A DNA stretch of 64,000 nt from Hepsetus odoe (lineage: Eukaryota; Chordata; Actinopteri; Characiformes; Hepsetidae), in contig CM029384.1 in NCBI GenBank assembly GCA_017165825.1, forward strand, positions 13,005,235-13,069,234. The letters are read 5' to 3'. The notes beneath the pieces were generated by a model. The model saw nothing but the letters and a program-made list of their open reading frames with translations, was not told where the DNA came from and searched no databases. Of the stretch, positions 48,663 through 59,490 are shown piece after piece (positions within the stretch are counted from its first letter, which is position 1; the number at the start of each line of letters is the position of its first letter). The position numbers and the translations under genes were made by a program.

Positions 48663-50439
48663 TAATGTGCTATTATTAAGTACTGTTATGTTGTACACAC
48701 TGAAGAAAAAGGGAAGTAGAAGAGTAGCTGTTTCCAGCTCCAATTCAATCCAATCAAAAGCTTTCTGGCTATGTAGACATAAGTACTCCAGTCAGTGAGA
48801 AGACAGGTTTTCAAAAATTACATTTTTTTTTTACAGATAATTTATGCTTTAAGTGAAAAATTTCCCTTGAAAGCCGTCAGGTCCTGGACATTTGCCTTTT
48901 TAAAATCATCCTTACTGAGAGCTTCACCCAACATTTCTTTCAAGTCTGGTAAAATGATGGGCATTTCTGTCTGCCTAAACTGGCTCTTAAGCCTGTGGAT
49001 CAGCATGTTGTTCAGAAGTGAAAATAATAATTATTAACGTGTATTCATGACCATGATTAAATGGTGGTTTGTTGACGTGTGTTGACTAACAGTAGTTCTT
49101 GGGTTTAATAGGGCCTCTTCTGTGGCCTAAGTTTAAAATTCAGAATTGGGAATAATCTGTTTTTCATAGAAGACAGACATCTACTCATCTCCTAACTCTT
49201 TTTTCCAGGCAAGTAGTAAGTACTATCATTCCTGAATTGCTTCCATTAAAGTCTGGTTAAAATTATAACTTTAACTGTAGTTCATACCTTAAAGGTTTAA
49301 CAGTGCAGACACTACTGGAGTGACATTGCTGCTTAGAAAAAAATCCCTTTCATTAAACTGTGCTGAGCACCAGTCCTCCAGGGCCACAGTTCACCACTGT
49401 TCATCTAAAGCATTCTTTTTGATATTATCTTTGGCCTTTTTGGAGAGCATCAAGGCTGCATATACTGTAAGTTTTGACTTCAGTTGCTCAGTGTGCATGA
49501 TCTTGCCTTGAAATCAATAATGCATGCCATCCATATTCTCCCACTTACTGAAATGAGAAATTATTGTCCTGTGCCTTTCTTTAAAAGTTAGGTTGTTTTC
49601 AATTTATAGGACAATATGTGCTTTAGACATGAGATGAATACAATTTCTTACAATTTCAACTTAAATCGAGCCTAAGAGGTGTGGCAGGTAGATGTAGATG
49701 TATGTTGTTAATTTGTATTATTTGACAGTCAGGGATCAAAGTACAAGTAGACGGTTCATCCACAAAAAAACAGGAATGGGCCATCAAGCCCATAAACAGA
49801 GTCAAAACTATAAGAGCTTGATTTTAAAAAACAGCACCTCAGTGTAGATTTAATTTAATGACTTGCCTTCATCATTTGCCATTTAAAGCATCTATAGACC
49901 ATCAGCAGAACATGCTCTGGAAACACAGTTGTCTAACCTCAAATTCAACAAAACTATGCTGTTTCCAAACTAGAACAATAAAATACTTATGAGGTCCTTA
50001 TCACGATGTCCTCAGTTTTTTGATCGAATTATTCAGTGTATTTGGAACATTGTTAAAGTTTGAAAAGTTAGTCTAGTTCTCAGAATGCAACTTACTAGTT
50101 GAAAATTCTCCCTTTGTGCCTTTAACCCCCGGGTGGGCTCAGACAGAGAAAAAATGTTAGTGTCCACACTCTGAATTACGGTCAATTTGAGAAGCAAAGG
50201 CTGGTAAAAGGCTACTGAGTGTGTGTTTGTCAGCACTGAGTGGATTATCACAGGGGAAAGGTTTAAGGCTGCATTTGAAAAAAAAAATGGATGATTGGGC
50301 TTGTACTTTGTAGGACTGAATCATTTGGAGACTGATTTAGACAGATTTAGATTTCCATGCTGTGTTTTGCGTTTTGACTGAGCAGCATGAGAGCAGAATT
50401 TCAAAGAGAAAGTGTGTGTGTGTGTGTTTTAAGGACACG
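48663..50439. other. Intergenic, mostly unrecognised
   Basis: 49360-49405 ('gagcaccagtcctccagggc') looks like a scrap of a short teleost repeat. No gene. Confidence 0.45.
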
Positions 50440-50900
50440 ACCTGCTCAGTTCAGGTTCTTCCACATCACTCAGCAATTCCAAAACATGAACTTAATTCTT
50501 CTTTAACCATTCTCTGTTAGGACAACTTGTGTGTTTAGGGTCATTGTCTTGCTGTGTGACCCGTCCACATGATATACCTCTACAGTTTGCTGGTATGACT
50601 CCTAGTCAAGGTTCAGCAAAACAGGCCCAAACCACGATACTTGCTTCTTCCATTAGCTTCGTTGCTTGATGTGTTGTTTAACAGGCTGCCTTATGTTGGT
50701 TAGAAAGGTTCTTTTCTTGGAGAGCAAGTGAGAAGGAAACTCTTTACTCTTTTTTGATAAATCAAAACCCAATGACTCTAATTTTATCTTCACATTAATT
50801 AATTCTAGAGGTCTATAGAAATATAGAAATGCTTCACAGATTGTGTGGCCTCTGCCTGGTTGTTGAACGTAACTGTGTGACTTGTTTCTGAATGTTTCAT
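50440..50900 (-). mobile_element. Decayed Tc1-like transposon fragment
   Basis: Antisense transposase-type blocks: 'gggtcattgtcttgctgtg', 'ttgctggtatgactcc', 'agcaaaacaggcccaaacc', 'tcttggagagcaagtg', and 'aattctagaggtctata' near the terminus. No open frame remains. Confidence 0.6.
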
Positions 50901-52094
50901 GCATTGTGCTATTGACGGATGGTAAGGCTTTGATATGGCTGTGGAAAGTCCAAGGTCCAGAGTTAGAAGAAGATGTGTGGAGGGTCCTGCTGTCAGTTGT
51001 ATTTTATGATTTCATTTTTATCCTCGTCTTGCACATAGTTGCTGTCATATAACACTTTTTCATTTTTTTATGCGCTATTTGAAAAGTCCAGCGGCCTGTT
51101 TCCACCATGGAGCAACAGAAATGCTCCAAAATGCCTGAAATTTTGCACATGTAGCTTATGCTTATAATGGACAAAAGCTCACATAAAGTTTGTCTAGGGC
51201 CAAGACAGCTGAGGACGAGGTAGATGGCATTGTGCTTCCACACATCTGCTCCAAAGCACTGGGTTGTGTTTTAGATCTGAGTGGTTGAAAAAGACACATA
51301 TTGTGGATATTGTCAATATTTCTAGAGGACTGCTTGCATGATTCTTTAAAAAATACAGCATAATTAGAACTGTTTAACTGGATTTTAGTGCAGTGCAGTG
51401 GGTGAAATTGCATATTCAAGTAACTTCATAAGGGGAAATCCAATACTTGTACTTATAACAGCTGGCAGTGGTTAGGCACATAGGCAGGCAGCCATGCACA
51501 CAACACAAGCTAAATCCATAACAAAAACAGAACAAGGGTCCAAATGAGGAATAATGAAACAAAGAAGACAGCTCAGAACTCAGAAGAAAACACAAAGACT
51601 TCATAATCTGCCAGTCCAAGTGAGGGGTATTTGTAAATTATAAGAAATAATGAATCTGAGATAAGCAGCATGTGTGTTTGGTTAGGCCAATCTGGAGCTA
51701 AAGTTGGAGAAAGCCAGTCCCAAAAGGGATTCTCCCACAAGAGAAGCTGCTGCTCTATATGTCCCCATCTGCCTTCTTTCTGGCCAAGATGAAAAGAGCA
51801 TAAAAAAGTGTGTTGCCTGCAAGGCTGAATGTGAATGGTTGAATGAGTCTATACTCTCATCCTTTTTCACATTAATTCAGTCTGGTTGCATAAATCCAGA
51901 AAGATCAATGACTATATGCATACCCCCAAACACTGTGGTGACCTGCTAAGACTTTCCAGGTAAAACTTTATGAGGTTTTTCAGTCTGCTCTTTTTCACCT
52001 TGAGAAGCCTTTCTGTAACAAAACATAAAAGACACAAACAACAAAAGAATAGTCCTGTCTGGTCTGAGTTCTTTAGAAGTTCTTTACACACAAT
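50901..52094. other. Intergenic, no recognised feature
   Basis: AT-rich; the 81-codon ORF at 51704-51949 has no coding support. Confidence 0.5.
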
Positions 52095-52850
52095 GACCCT
52101 AAACTTACAGGCACTTGAATGTTTGTGAACTGTTCAGAGTGGTCTATAATCCTGAATTTATATGTCCAATATCAGATTTTTTTTTTAATGATAAAAAAAA
52201 TCCAGTATTATCTGCACATATCAAAAATATGTGAATGTTTGCTTGCAGTATCTGTTGTGACCTCTTCATGCAAAAATAATTACAACTGTGGATCAGTTCT
52301 GCACATTGGCCTGGAGGAATTGTAGCTAATTGTTTGGTAAAGAACAGCTTTAAGCTTTAATGTGTTAGTGGGTTTCCTCATGGGAAGTGTTCATTTCAGG
52401 TCCTCCCAAAAATTCAGTTAGGTTAAGGGCAGAACTTGGCCATTCTAAAAGCATTTACATTATTATTCATTAATCAATTTCACTAGAATTACCTATGAGC
52501 TTGGTGTTGCTGTCTTGCTGCATGACCCACTTTCTCTCAGACTCTCTCAGTTCACAGATGTCTTGACATTTTCCTTTAGGAGTGACAAGTGCAATTCAGA
52601 ACTTATTGTTTCGTCAGTGCTGCTGAGGTTTTCTGGTCAAGCTGTAGGGAGACAGACCCAAATTATGATACTACCACTATATTTTGTAATTAGATTATTG
52701 TGCTACAGTGGTCTTTTTTTACTTTTAAACAGTGCATTTTGCATGATCTTACAGCCTGAAAAGGTTCCTGGAAGCACCAAAATAATTTTATATCAGAGCT
52801 TTATAATTAATTATCAGTATAAAAATATTCACAAGGCCGCTGGCAGTAAC
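52095..52850 (-). mobile_element. Decayed Tc1-like transposon fragment
   Basis: Antisense blocks 'gtcttgctgcatgaccca', 'gatgtcttgacattttcctt', 'cagacccaaattatgatact', preceded by 'cttgaatgtttgtgaact' at the terminus. Similar arrangement to 50440-50900 but another copy. Confidence 0.6.
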
Positions 52851-53000
52851 TAATCAGCTCTGGCTTTCCTGAAACTTCACAGCACAAAGAAAATTCATAA
52901 ATGGAAGAGGGTGCATAACATTGCCCATTCTCTCTCTCGCTTCCAGTTCAAAATATTTTACAAACAGATACTTTTTGAAGCTGGCACTTGAAGATATTTT

Positions 53001-53430
53001 AGATCAGTGGTTTCCAGTTTGTGTCCCTTACAATCTTCTGCATTTGACATCTGATCCAGTTCATGGAAAGCTATATAAAATTCTGATGGGCTGGATCAGG
53101 TGTGTGAGGGCAGGAAATAGTTTAAACAGGGGCAGCGGTGGCCTAGTGGTTAGGGAGTGGTTAAGATCGGAAGATTGTGGGTTCAAACCCCTTACCAGTA
53201 GGTTGCCCTGAGGTACCCTTGAGCAAGGTACCGTCCCCATCACTGGGCGCTTTCATTAGCTGCCCCCTGCTGCACAGTGTTTGTGTGCATGGGTTAAATG
53301 CAGAGGTCCAACTTCATTGTGGTTCACGGTGTGCTGTGCTGTGACCTTGCAATGACAAGGGTTGTCACTTTCACTTTTTCAGTGCAGAGTAATGGTTCCC
53401 TAGGACTGTGTTGGGGAACCACCATTCTAG
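53001..53430. mobile_element. Short non-autonomous DNA element split by a SINE
   Basis: Outer ends 'cagtggtttccagttt' and (reverse) 'aatggtggttccccaa' form weak inverted repeats; 'gggctggatcaggtgtg' is the typical inner motif of a small teleost repeat. A family A SINE at 53129-53377 interrupts it. Confidence 0.55.
53129..53377 (+). mobile_element. Family A SINE, full length, type I
   Basis: 'ggggcagcggtggcctagtg' head, box-B 'gggttcaaacccc', 'gaggtacccttgagcaaggt', 'gggttaaatgcagaggtcc', 'gacaagggttgtcactttc' end. Confidence 0.93.
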
Positions 53431-55705
53431 ATGCAAGGGCAGTGGTGGCCTACTGCTTTGGGACTATACTCCGAGATGGGACAGTCATGGGACAGTCATA
53501 GGATTTTGTAAAGATTCACAAAAACTGTAAAGCAAAGCCAACCGTGCCTCATTTATATTATTGTAATTGAGTGACATTTTGAACAAATCTAATAAAGATC
53601 TCTTCGCTATTTGTTCATGCAGTTACACAGATACAGTCAATGAAAATGAACACTTTTAGCCAAAAATCAGTGCTGAATAGAACAGTCTAGATATATCATT
53701 TCAAATGATAATACTATTATAATTGGGGTGGTGGGAAAATGCAATCAGAACAATGTAGCTGATTTAACTGAAGCCCTTTCTCACAGTGTCATTTTTACTG
53801 TATAATTTGTTGTAGATTGGAGGCACATTCTGTAATGAACAGGGATAGAAACAGCTTTTTAAGCATAAGCTACTTTATATAGAAGTTATCTGTCTTGTTA
53901 GAGTTGCATCAGCAGTGAAAATGCTGAAGAGTCATCTCACCTGTCTTGCAGTGGAGCTGGCACAATAAATCAAATGCAGACTACATTTAGAGAAATCCTA
54001 CACACAGCCATTAACTAGAGGCCAACAGTTTTACTCTAAAGTTAAAGTCAATAAAAAGTCACCCCATCACAGTTCAGTTTGACACAATTTCAGGTCCAGT
54101 TTAAATTTTAATTTGACACAGAAAAAAAGCTTTTCCACACTCGGGTCTAAAGTAATCACTTTCATTCTTCTCTATACTGGATTTACATATATATTAGATT
54201 TTTATGTTATTAAACAATAACAGGGATAATGGCATGGATTAGGTTTTAAATCTGGTTTACATATTCTACTTACACATTTGGGGCAGCAGTGCAGCCAAAA
54301 ACATAAACTCATTATCCCACGCCATAAACAGTTGTTGGCTTACTATCAGTGGGGGAACCTGAGCCTTAGACAATACATCCAGTTGCTCAGTTCTGGTGGG
54401 GAAAAGGTGAAAGGCAGATGCAGATATTCTGACCCACAGCTCTCAGTTGCTCACTGTACTTGTTCTTGATGTAAGTCACGTTTGAAAAGCCCAGCTCAAA
54501 CAAACATGTTGTTAAAATTTTGTAGAAATCTTTGAGGAAACATCTCAGATTTACCCTGTTCTGCAAAAAAATGTGAGCTTATGCTGCCTTTGCAAGCTAC
54601 TCAGAAGATCCTACTTCCCACTTGTTTAGCTGAAATGACCTGTATGTCATGTTTAATTATACGTTCACAGGGAGCGACAAGAGCTTCAAAGAAACCGAAT
54701 GTCATTCATTTTCTAAGTAAGTGGTGTGGCATGTTTTGGGTGGCGTCCAGTTAACTTTATGATAATGAGCTATGACACGGTTCAGTAGCAACTACTCAGA
54801 ATGTAGAAGTGATCCCCTCTAAAGACTTCCTGAACACAGAGCTGTGGAAACTTAAGCATCATTTCCAAGAACAATGGAGGAGAAGTTGATCATTATTTAA
54901 AAAGAAGCTAAACACAATGAACAGACAAAAGAAAAACCCTCAAATGCTTGTTTTTAAGCAGGAATTCAATCCATTGGTTATAAACTAGTTGCTAACAGCT
55001 AGTTGACTACTTACTCTGCTTGAGGTCACTTAAAAATAGTGTTGAAGACCAAGCATCGCCACCGTTCAGTACTATCGTGAGTTGGGCAAAACAAATGTTG
55101 ATGTAACGGTAACAAAATAAGTAAAATAAAGTTGTATACAAACATCAACTGATTAAACATTAATAACTTTGCAAAGAATATGCAGAGCCTTCTATTTGCT
55201 CTAGAAAAAAAACAATAAATTATTTTTTTATTTATTTCAAGTTAAGAGCATTATTACATATTTAATTTAGAGACTACATATTTAAATGATGTACACAATA
55301 GCAACTAACATTTGCTACGCAGTAAAAAAAAAGTACCATCCATTACCGAACCCATCCTCATCGCTGGACTGCTGTAATGTTGAGGGTCAGCTGGACACAG
55401 AAACCCAAATATATCAAAATAATTACAACTTGAGTTGGTGTTCGTGTGCAACTTCCAAATCCGCAATTCATATTTACTGTAATTCTAAAAGCATATGATG
55501 GCAGCATCAGATGATAAGCCATGCAATTTGGCCTCAACTGTCCTCACTGCTGCTGCTGCCAATGCATGAGAGGCTGATGTGCTCAGACCACTTTGTTTTC
55601 AGAAACATCTCAATGCTGGCTTGTTTGCTTCAAGCTATCATACCATAAAGCTTGGCGCAGCAATGGGTGGAGAAAATACACTAAAGCCATTTATTTGGTA
55701 ATATT
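53431..55705. other. Intergenic, no recognised gene
   Basis: AT-rich. 53441-53470 may be a scrap of SINE head ('gcagtggtggcctac'). Confidence 0.5.
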
Positions 55706-55717
55706 CTGTCCATGGTA

Positions 55718-55847
55718 TCCCTGCAATGGGCTGGCGACCTGTCCAGGGTGTCTCCCCCGTCCTTCGCCCTGTGTGAGCTGGGATGGACTCCAGCACTCCC
55801 CTGTGACCCCACTTAGGACAAGCGGCAGAAAATGACTTACTGACTGA
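55718..55847 (+). mobile_element. 5'-truncated family A type II SINE (tail half only) with target duplication
   Basis: Starts 'tccctgcaatgggctggcg', runs through 'gagctgggatggactccagc' to 'aagcggcagaaaatgac' and a (GACT)n tail. Flanked by ctgtccatggta at 55706-55717 and 55848-55859. Confidence 0.9.
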
Positions 55848-55859
55848 CTGTCCATGGTA

Positions 55860-56309
55860 CTGATGCTGTGAAAGGGGCACTGTGAAGGAAATGTTACTTA
55901 TATGTTTGGTAGCTAATGATCTGCTTTCTCTTTCTGAGAATTGGAATTAGTTTATAGAGCATTTTTGAAGCCAGACTGTCACAGATCTTCCATAATCATG
56001 GCAAATCTCCTCACATGACCTACCAATATGTTTTCTCTAAAGATATCATATATGTGCTAAAGAATGTCAAGCTCCACAAAGAGAGCGCAATCATGTGATA
56101 ATGTCTGGGTGAGTTCCATGTATGTAAATAAAAATAAGAACACATCCTTTAGAGGCAACTCATTTTTGTAAGTTTAAATCCACTGTGAGTGTTTATTTAT
56201 TTCTTTAACATCCTAGTAAAATGCATAATAAAACTTTGACAGCGTAAATTACAGCTATTCATGTTTTGTTTTTTTCTGATTTTTAAACCTCATGTCAAAA
56301 TGATTGTGG
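55860..56309. other. Intergenic, no recognised feature
   Basis: AT-rich, nothing identified. Confidence 0.5.
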
Positions 56310-56580
56310 GTTCACTTCACAGCTAGGGAAGACTGGGTCTTTTCTTTTCTGTGTGGGTACGCATGAGTTTCCCTTGGATGCTCATGTCTCCTCCAGTAAA
56401 ATGAAATGCATGGTTGGAGAATTGGATGCTAAGTGGGGTTTTTTTAGGGTTTTTTTTAGGGTTTTTTTAGGGTCTCCCCTGTAATGAACTGGTGTTTCTT
56501 TTACCCTGTAAGTGCTGGGATAGGTTCCTCACAACACTGGTTAGGATAAGCAGCTGAAGATAATGAATGAATGGATGTTT
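56310..56580 (+). mobile_element. Family C SINE-like copy with L2-type tail
   Basis: 'cttcacagctagggaagac' and 'ctgtgtgggtacgcatgag' (head/body), then 'gtaatgaactggtg', 'gctgggataggttcc', 'aggataagcagctgaaga' and 'aatgaatgaatggatg'. An expanded T-rich tract sits in the middle. Confidence 0.6.
56435..56472. repeat. T-rich TTTTTTTAGGG tandem
   Basis: Three to four 10-11 bp units of poly-T followed by AGGG, inside the SINE-like copy. Confidence 0.85.
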
Positions 56581-57532
56581 AACTCAGCAAATAATCAGAA
56601 ATTGTTTGCTCAATTCTGTATAAATCTGTTATATTTGAATGTGTTCTCTGGAGAGGACGTGCAAACTCAAGAAAATTTACAAAACGTAATTAAATAACAT
56701 TTTCCATATGACTGCCTGTAGTCCTGTTTAAAGTGAAGTACACAGGGTTAAGTTGATATTCAAGTAAACAAGTCAGTTTGGCAGATTCCAAATTAAATCA
56801 ACTTCCAAGTTTTTGGGTTTTTTTTTTTTTTTGTCATTTAAAGAAAGAATCAAGCCTAGACTTGATGTGAGCAAAATCCATCTTGTGTTACAGATAAATA
56901 ATGGACCTGGGCATATTTTGAGGTCTGTGAAAAGAAGGTTTTTGTTTTGAAGCTTCTTAACAGTTTCCATGCTTCAGTGATAAAATTAGTCAGTCCCAAA
57001 GGAATTCTTTTGTGCCTCATTTCTCACATTTAAAGTTTTTATTTTTAATTTTTGAAAAGCACTTTTACTTGCAGGACTTCAACATAACAAAATTCTTACA
57101 GACAAATGATAAAGGCAAAGAAGGTATGAAATACACCTTTTTCCTTTTAGAATTGTTTTTCTCCAGGGAAAAAATGTTGTGTGTGAATGTACTGTATTTG
57201 ACATTATTAATAATAAAGTGTTTATGTATTCCCAGTCCATCAATACACTTTTTCAACCTTGATTTGATTCTAAGATGTTCTTTTCAGCCTGAAGAGTGTG
57301 CTAGCCAGTGCTACCTCTTAAATGACAAGTGGGACAGAAAAACATTAGTTGGCTTTAGCACGTGTTTCCTTTCGATATTTTGAAATGTTTAATTTTTGTA
57401 GGGTTTTTTTTTTGGTGCTGCTCATTACAGAGAGAAGAAGATGTTATATTAAGCGCGATTTATCCTTACACCCCAAGGCCTTCTCTTAACCTCCTGTGGA
57501 GCTGTGGGAAGCTTACTGGCGCTTTACATTTC
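56581..57532. other. Region downstream of mchr1, likely includes its 3' UTR
   Basis: AT-rich. No conserved coding pattern in the 123-codon ORF at 57012-57383. Confidence 0.5.
57038..57043 (-). terminator. mchr1: Possible mchr1 poly(A) signal
   Basis: tttatt on the + strand reads AATAAA on the - strand, about 490 bases beyond the mchr1 stop. AT-rich DNA makes chance matches common. Confidence 0.25.
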
Positions 57533-58548
57533 TCAGTGCACAGCCACCGTGACGGGCAAAAGCTCTCTGGAGGACTGAGACTGCTGTGCCCCATCGGGGG
57601 CCAAGCGTACACTCACACTGGCATCAGCCATTCCAGGATTGACCCGAAAGTCCCTGTGGCCTAAGCGAATGGCCACGATTAACTGCCTTTTGAAGGTTTC
57701 GCTTAGAACAATGTATAGGAGTGGGTTGATGCAGCTGTTAGCGTATCCCATGCTAATGGCAATGTTATAAGCATAGAGGAAGGCAAAGCTTGGGCGCTGA
57801 ACACCCAGATGGGCCAGCTGCAAAATGTAATACGGAGCCCAGCAGATGAAGAAGGCTAAGCAGATGGCCACTGCCATGCGGGTAACTTTCCTGGTGCGGA
57901 CTCGAAGGTTTCGCTGTGGAAGAGGAGCTACGGTGGCAGCCATATTCTTGAGGATCTTAAAGAAGACCACGCAGATGATCACCAGTGGTAGGGCAAAAGC
58001 CAGCACAAACTGGTAGAGGGTGAACCAGTAGGTGTCTGTGGCCGGGTTGGGCAGAAGAAGAGCGCAGCCCACAGAGCCATCTCGTAATGGCATGAGGCCG
58101 GTGTACATCCATACCGGTGTGATGGACAGCAGGGATAGTATCCACACCAGGCTAACCACAGAGATGGCCATGTATGGCGTACGCACATGGTTGAAGCGGA
58201 TGGGGTGGACTGTGGCCAAATAGCGGTCCAGTGTCATGACAGTCAGGATGTAGGTGCTGACTATCTGGCTGTTGGAGTCTAGTGCGGTGATGATGGTGCA
58301 CATAGTGGCCCCGAAACACCAAGAGCCGTTTCCCACCAGTTGGTGGATGAGGAAGGGCATGCCCAGAAGAAAGAGCAGATCCACAATGGACAGGCTGAAG
58401 ATGAAGATGTCAGGCACCGTCTGCTGAGCACGAAACTTTGTCTTTTTGACTATTGTATAGATAACGATACAGTTCCCAATGATCCCCACAAAGCAGATGA
58501 TTCCGTAGATGCTGGGCATGAGAACATTGTGATAGGTCTCGCTGACAT
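57533..58548 (-). CDS. mchr1: mchr1 coding exon 2 (all seven TM segments, stop)
   Basis: Acceptor ccaacag with its last G at 58549 on the - strand. Two bases complete Asp24, then 337 codons to the stop at 57535-57533. The reading frame also stays open leftward into the intron to an ATG at 58669, but that stretch is intronic and has no MCHR1 likeness. Confidence 0.92.
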
Positions 58549-59005
58549 CTGTTGGAAACACAAGAGATGCAGCCTGGTTATCATGCAGGGCATCCAACCT
58601 GTCACATTTTGCTCTGTATGCTGAAAGTGCTGACCACACAAGCTGAAAATATACCCCTGCATGCACCAAAACGCTTGCACTGAAATGTAGAAATCCGTCA
58701 TTTACACATAATAAGATATATTACAACAAAGCATTCTATCTTGCAGTTCACTGTCTCTTGCCAACAACAGTGTTCATAGAATATATTTTATTGTGTATAT
58801 GATTTCCACTGAATCAAGACACTTCAGTGCATCACTTTTATCAATTTGTGAGACAGCTGCAGGCTTCTTTTCTATTTTATTGGATAAATGGATAAAGTCA
58901 CTTTAACTAGATGAGAAGTGGAGGGGAAGAATCACCTGCACGAAAAATCTGAGATGAATTGTGCTGGAGGCTAGAGTTATCATCGGGATCAGAGAAAAAA
59001 TCCAT
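57533..59005 (-). CDS. mchr1: Melanin-concentrating hormone receptor 1-like GPCR (2 coding exons)
   Basis: Seven-transmembrane rhodopsin-class receptor for the neuropeptide MCH; in vertebrates the family signals through Gi/Gq and controls feeding and, in fish, also pigment. Joining 59005-58936 to 58548-57533 gives 361 residues. Seen: two N-glycosylation sequons (Asn10, Asn16); TM1 GN (Asn49); TM2 Asp80; Cys107 and Cys185 for the conserved disulfide; TM3 Asp114, the equivalent of the MCH-binding Asp of mammalian MCHR1; DRY at 131-133; TM5 Pro211; CWAPYY in TM6 (259-264); NPLLY in TM7 (298-302); and a Ser-rich tail of about 50 residues. Segments such as VPDIFIF, LLFLLGMPFLIHQL and PNPATDTYWFTLYQF match MCHR1 rather than MCHR2. 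Which teleost MCHR1 paralogue this is cannot be decided. It is convergent with usp43. Confidence 0.9.
58549..58935 (-). other. mchr1: mchr1 intron 1
   Basis: 387-bp intron with GT at 58935-58934 and AG at 58550-58549. It interrupts the extracellular N-terminal region just before TM1. Confidence 0.75.
58936..59005 (-). CDS. mchr1: mchr1 coding exon 1 (start codon)
   Basis: ATG at 59005-59003, 23 codons (begins MDFFSDPDD, contains two NSS sequons), then one base of an Asp codon. Donor: ...gcag then gtgatt (58935 downward). The phase fits exon 2, restoring Asp-Val-Ser-Glu. A short acidic, glycosylated N-terminus fits the extracellular end of MCHR1. Found by reading the - strand upstream of exon 2; support is structural, without a database match. 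Confidence 0.75.
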
Positions 59006-59452
59006 CTCCAGCTGGATCAACCTACTTAAATAGTTGTCATAAACAAACAAAACAAGCAAGCAAAAGATAAAGAAGCAAGATAAATCAAATGAATTGACAG
59101 TCTGTAAACATTGAACCAGACATCAAAATCAGATCTATGATTAAATTAATATCTGAATATCTTGCTCTGTGGTTATTACATGGAGTACAAGGCATATGAA
59201 TGCTAGTCAGAAATATGAAGCACAACCACTCCTGCTACCTTACCTTCTTTTCCAAGGGCTTCTTGGCTGGCAGTTTTACTTAATTCCTGTACATTTCCTC
59301 CTTTTAATACAGCACACGCAATTAAATCACTAATGACTTGAATGCTTTCCCCTTAGGATTGACATTAACAGCCCCACTGTCTCTCTTGTTCTTGCTCTCG
59401 CTCCTCATTCTTCTCTGGGAGAAGCGAGCTGTTGTCTGAATGAAGACTCTCC

Positions 59453-59490
<38 letters not shown>

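Noticed and set aside
51704..51949. 81-codon ORF with two Cys and Pro-rich segments
   Set aside because: Overlaps an ORF on the other strand, no family resemblance, isolated in intergenic DNA.
56435..56472. Interstitial telomere-like repeat (TTAGGG present three times)
   Set aside because: The period is 10-11 with long T runs, not 6; it is a T-rich expansion inside a SINE-like copy.
58549..58669. N-terminal extension of the mchr1 reading frame to an ATG at 58669
   Set aside because: A good acceptor (ccaacag) ends at 58549, the added residues have no receptor likeness, and a better phase-matched first exon exists at 58936-59005.
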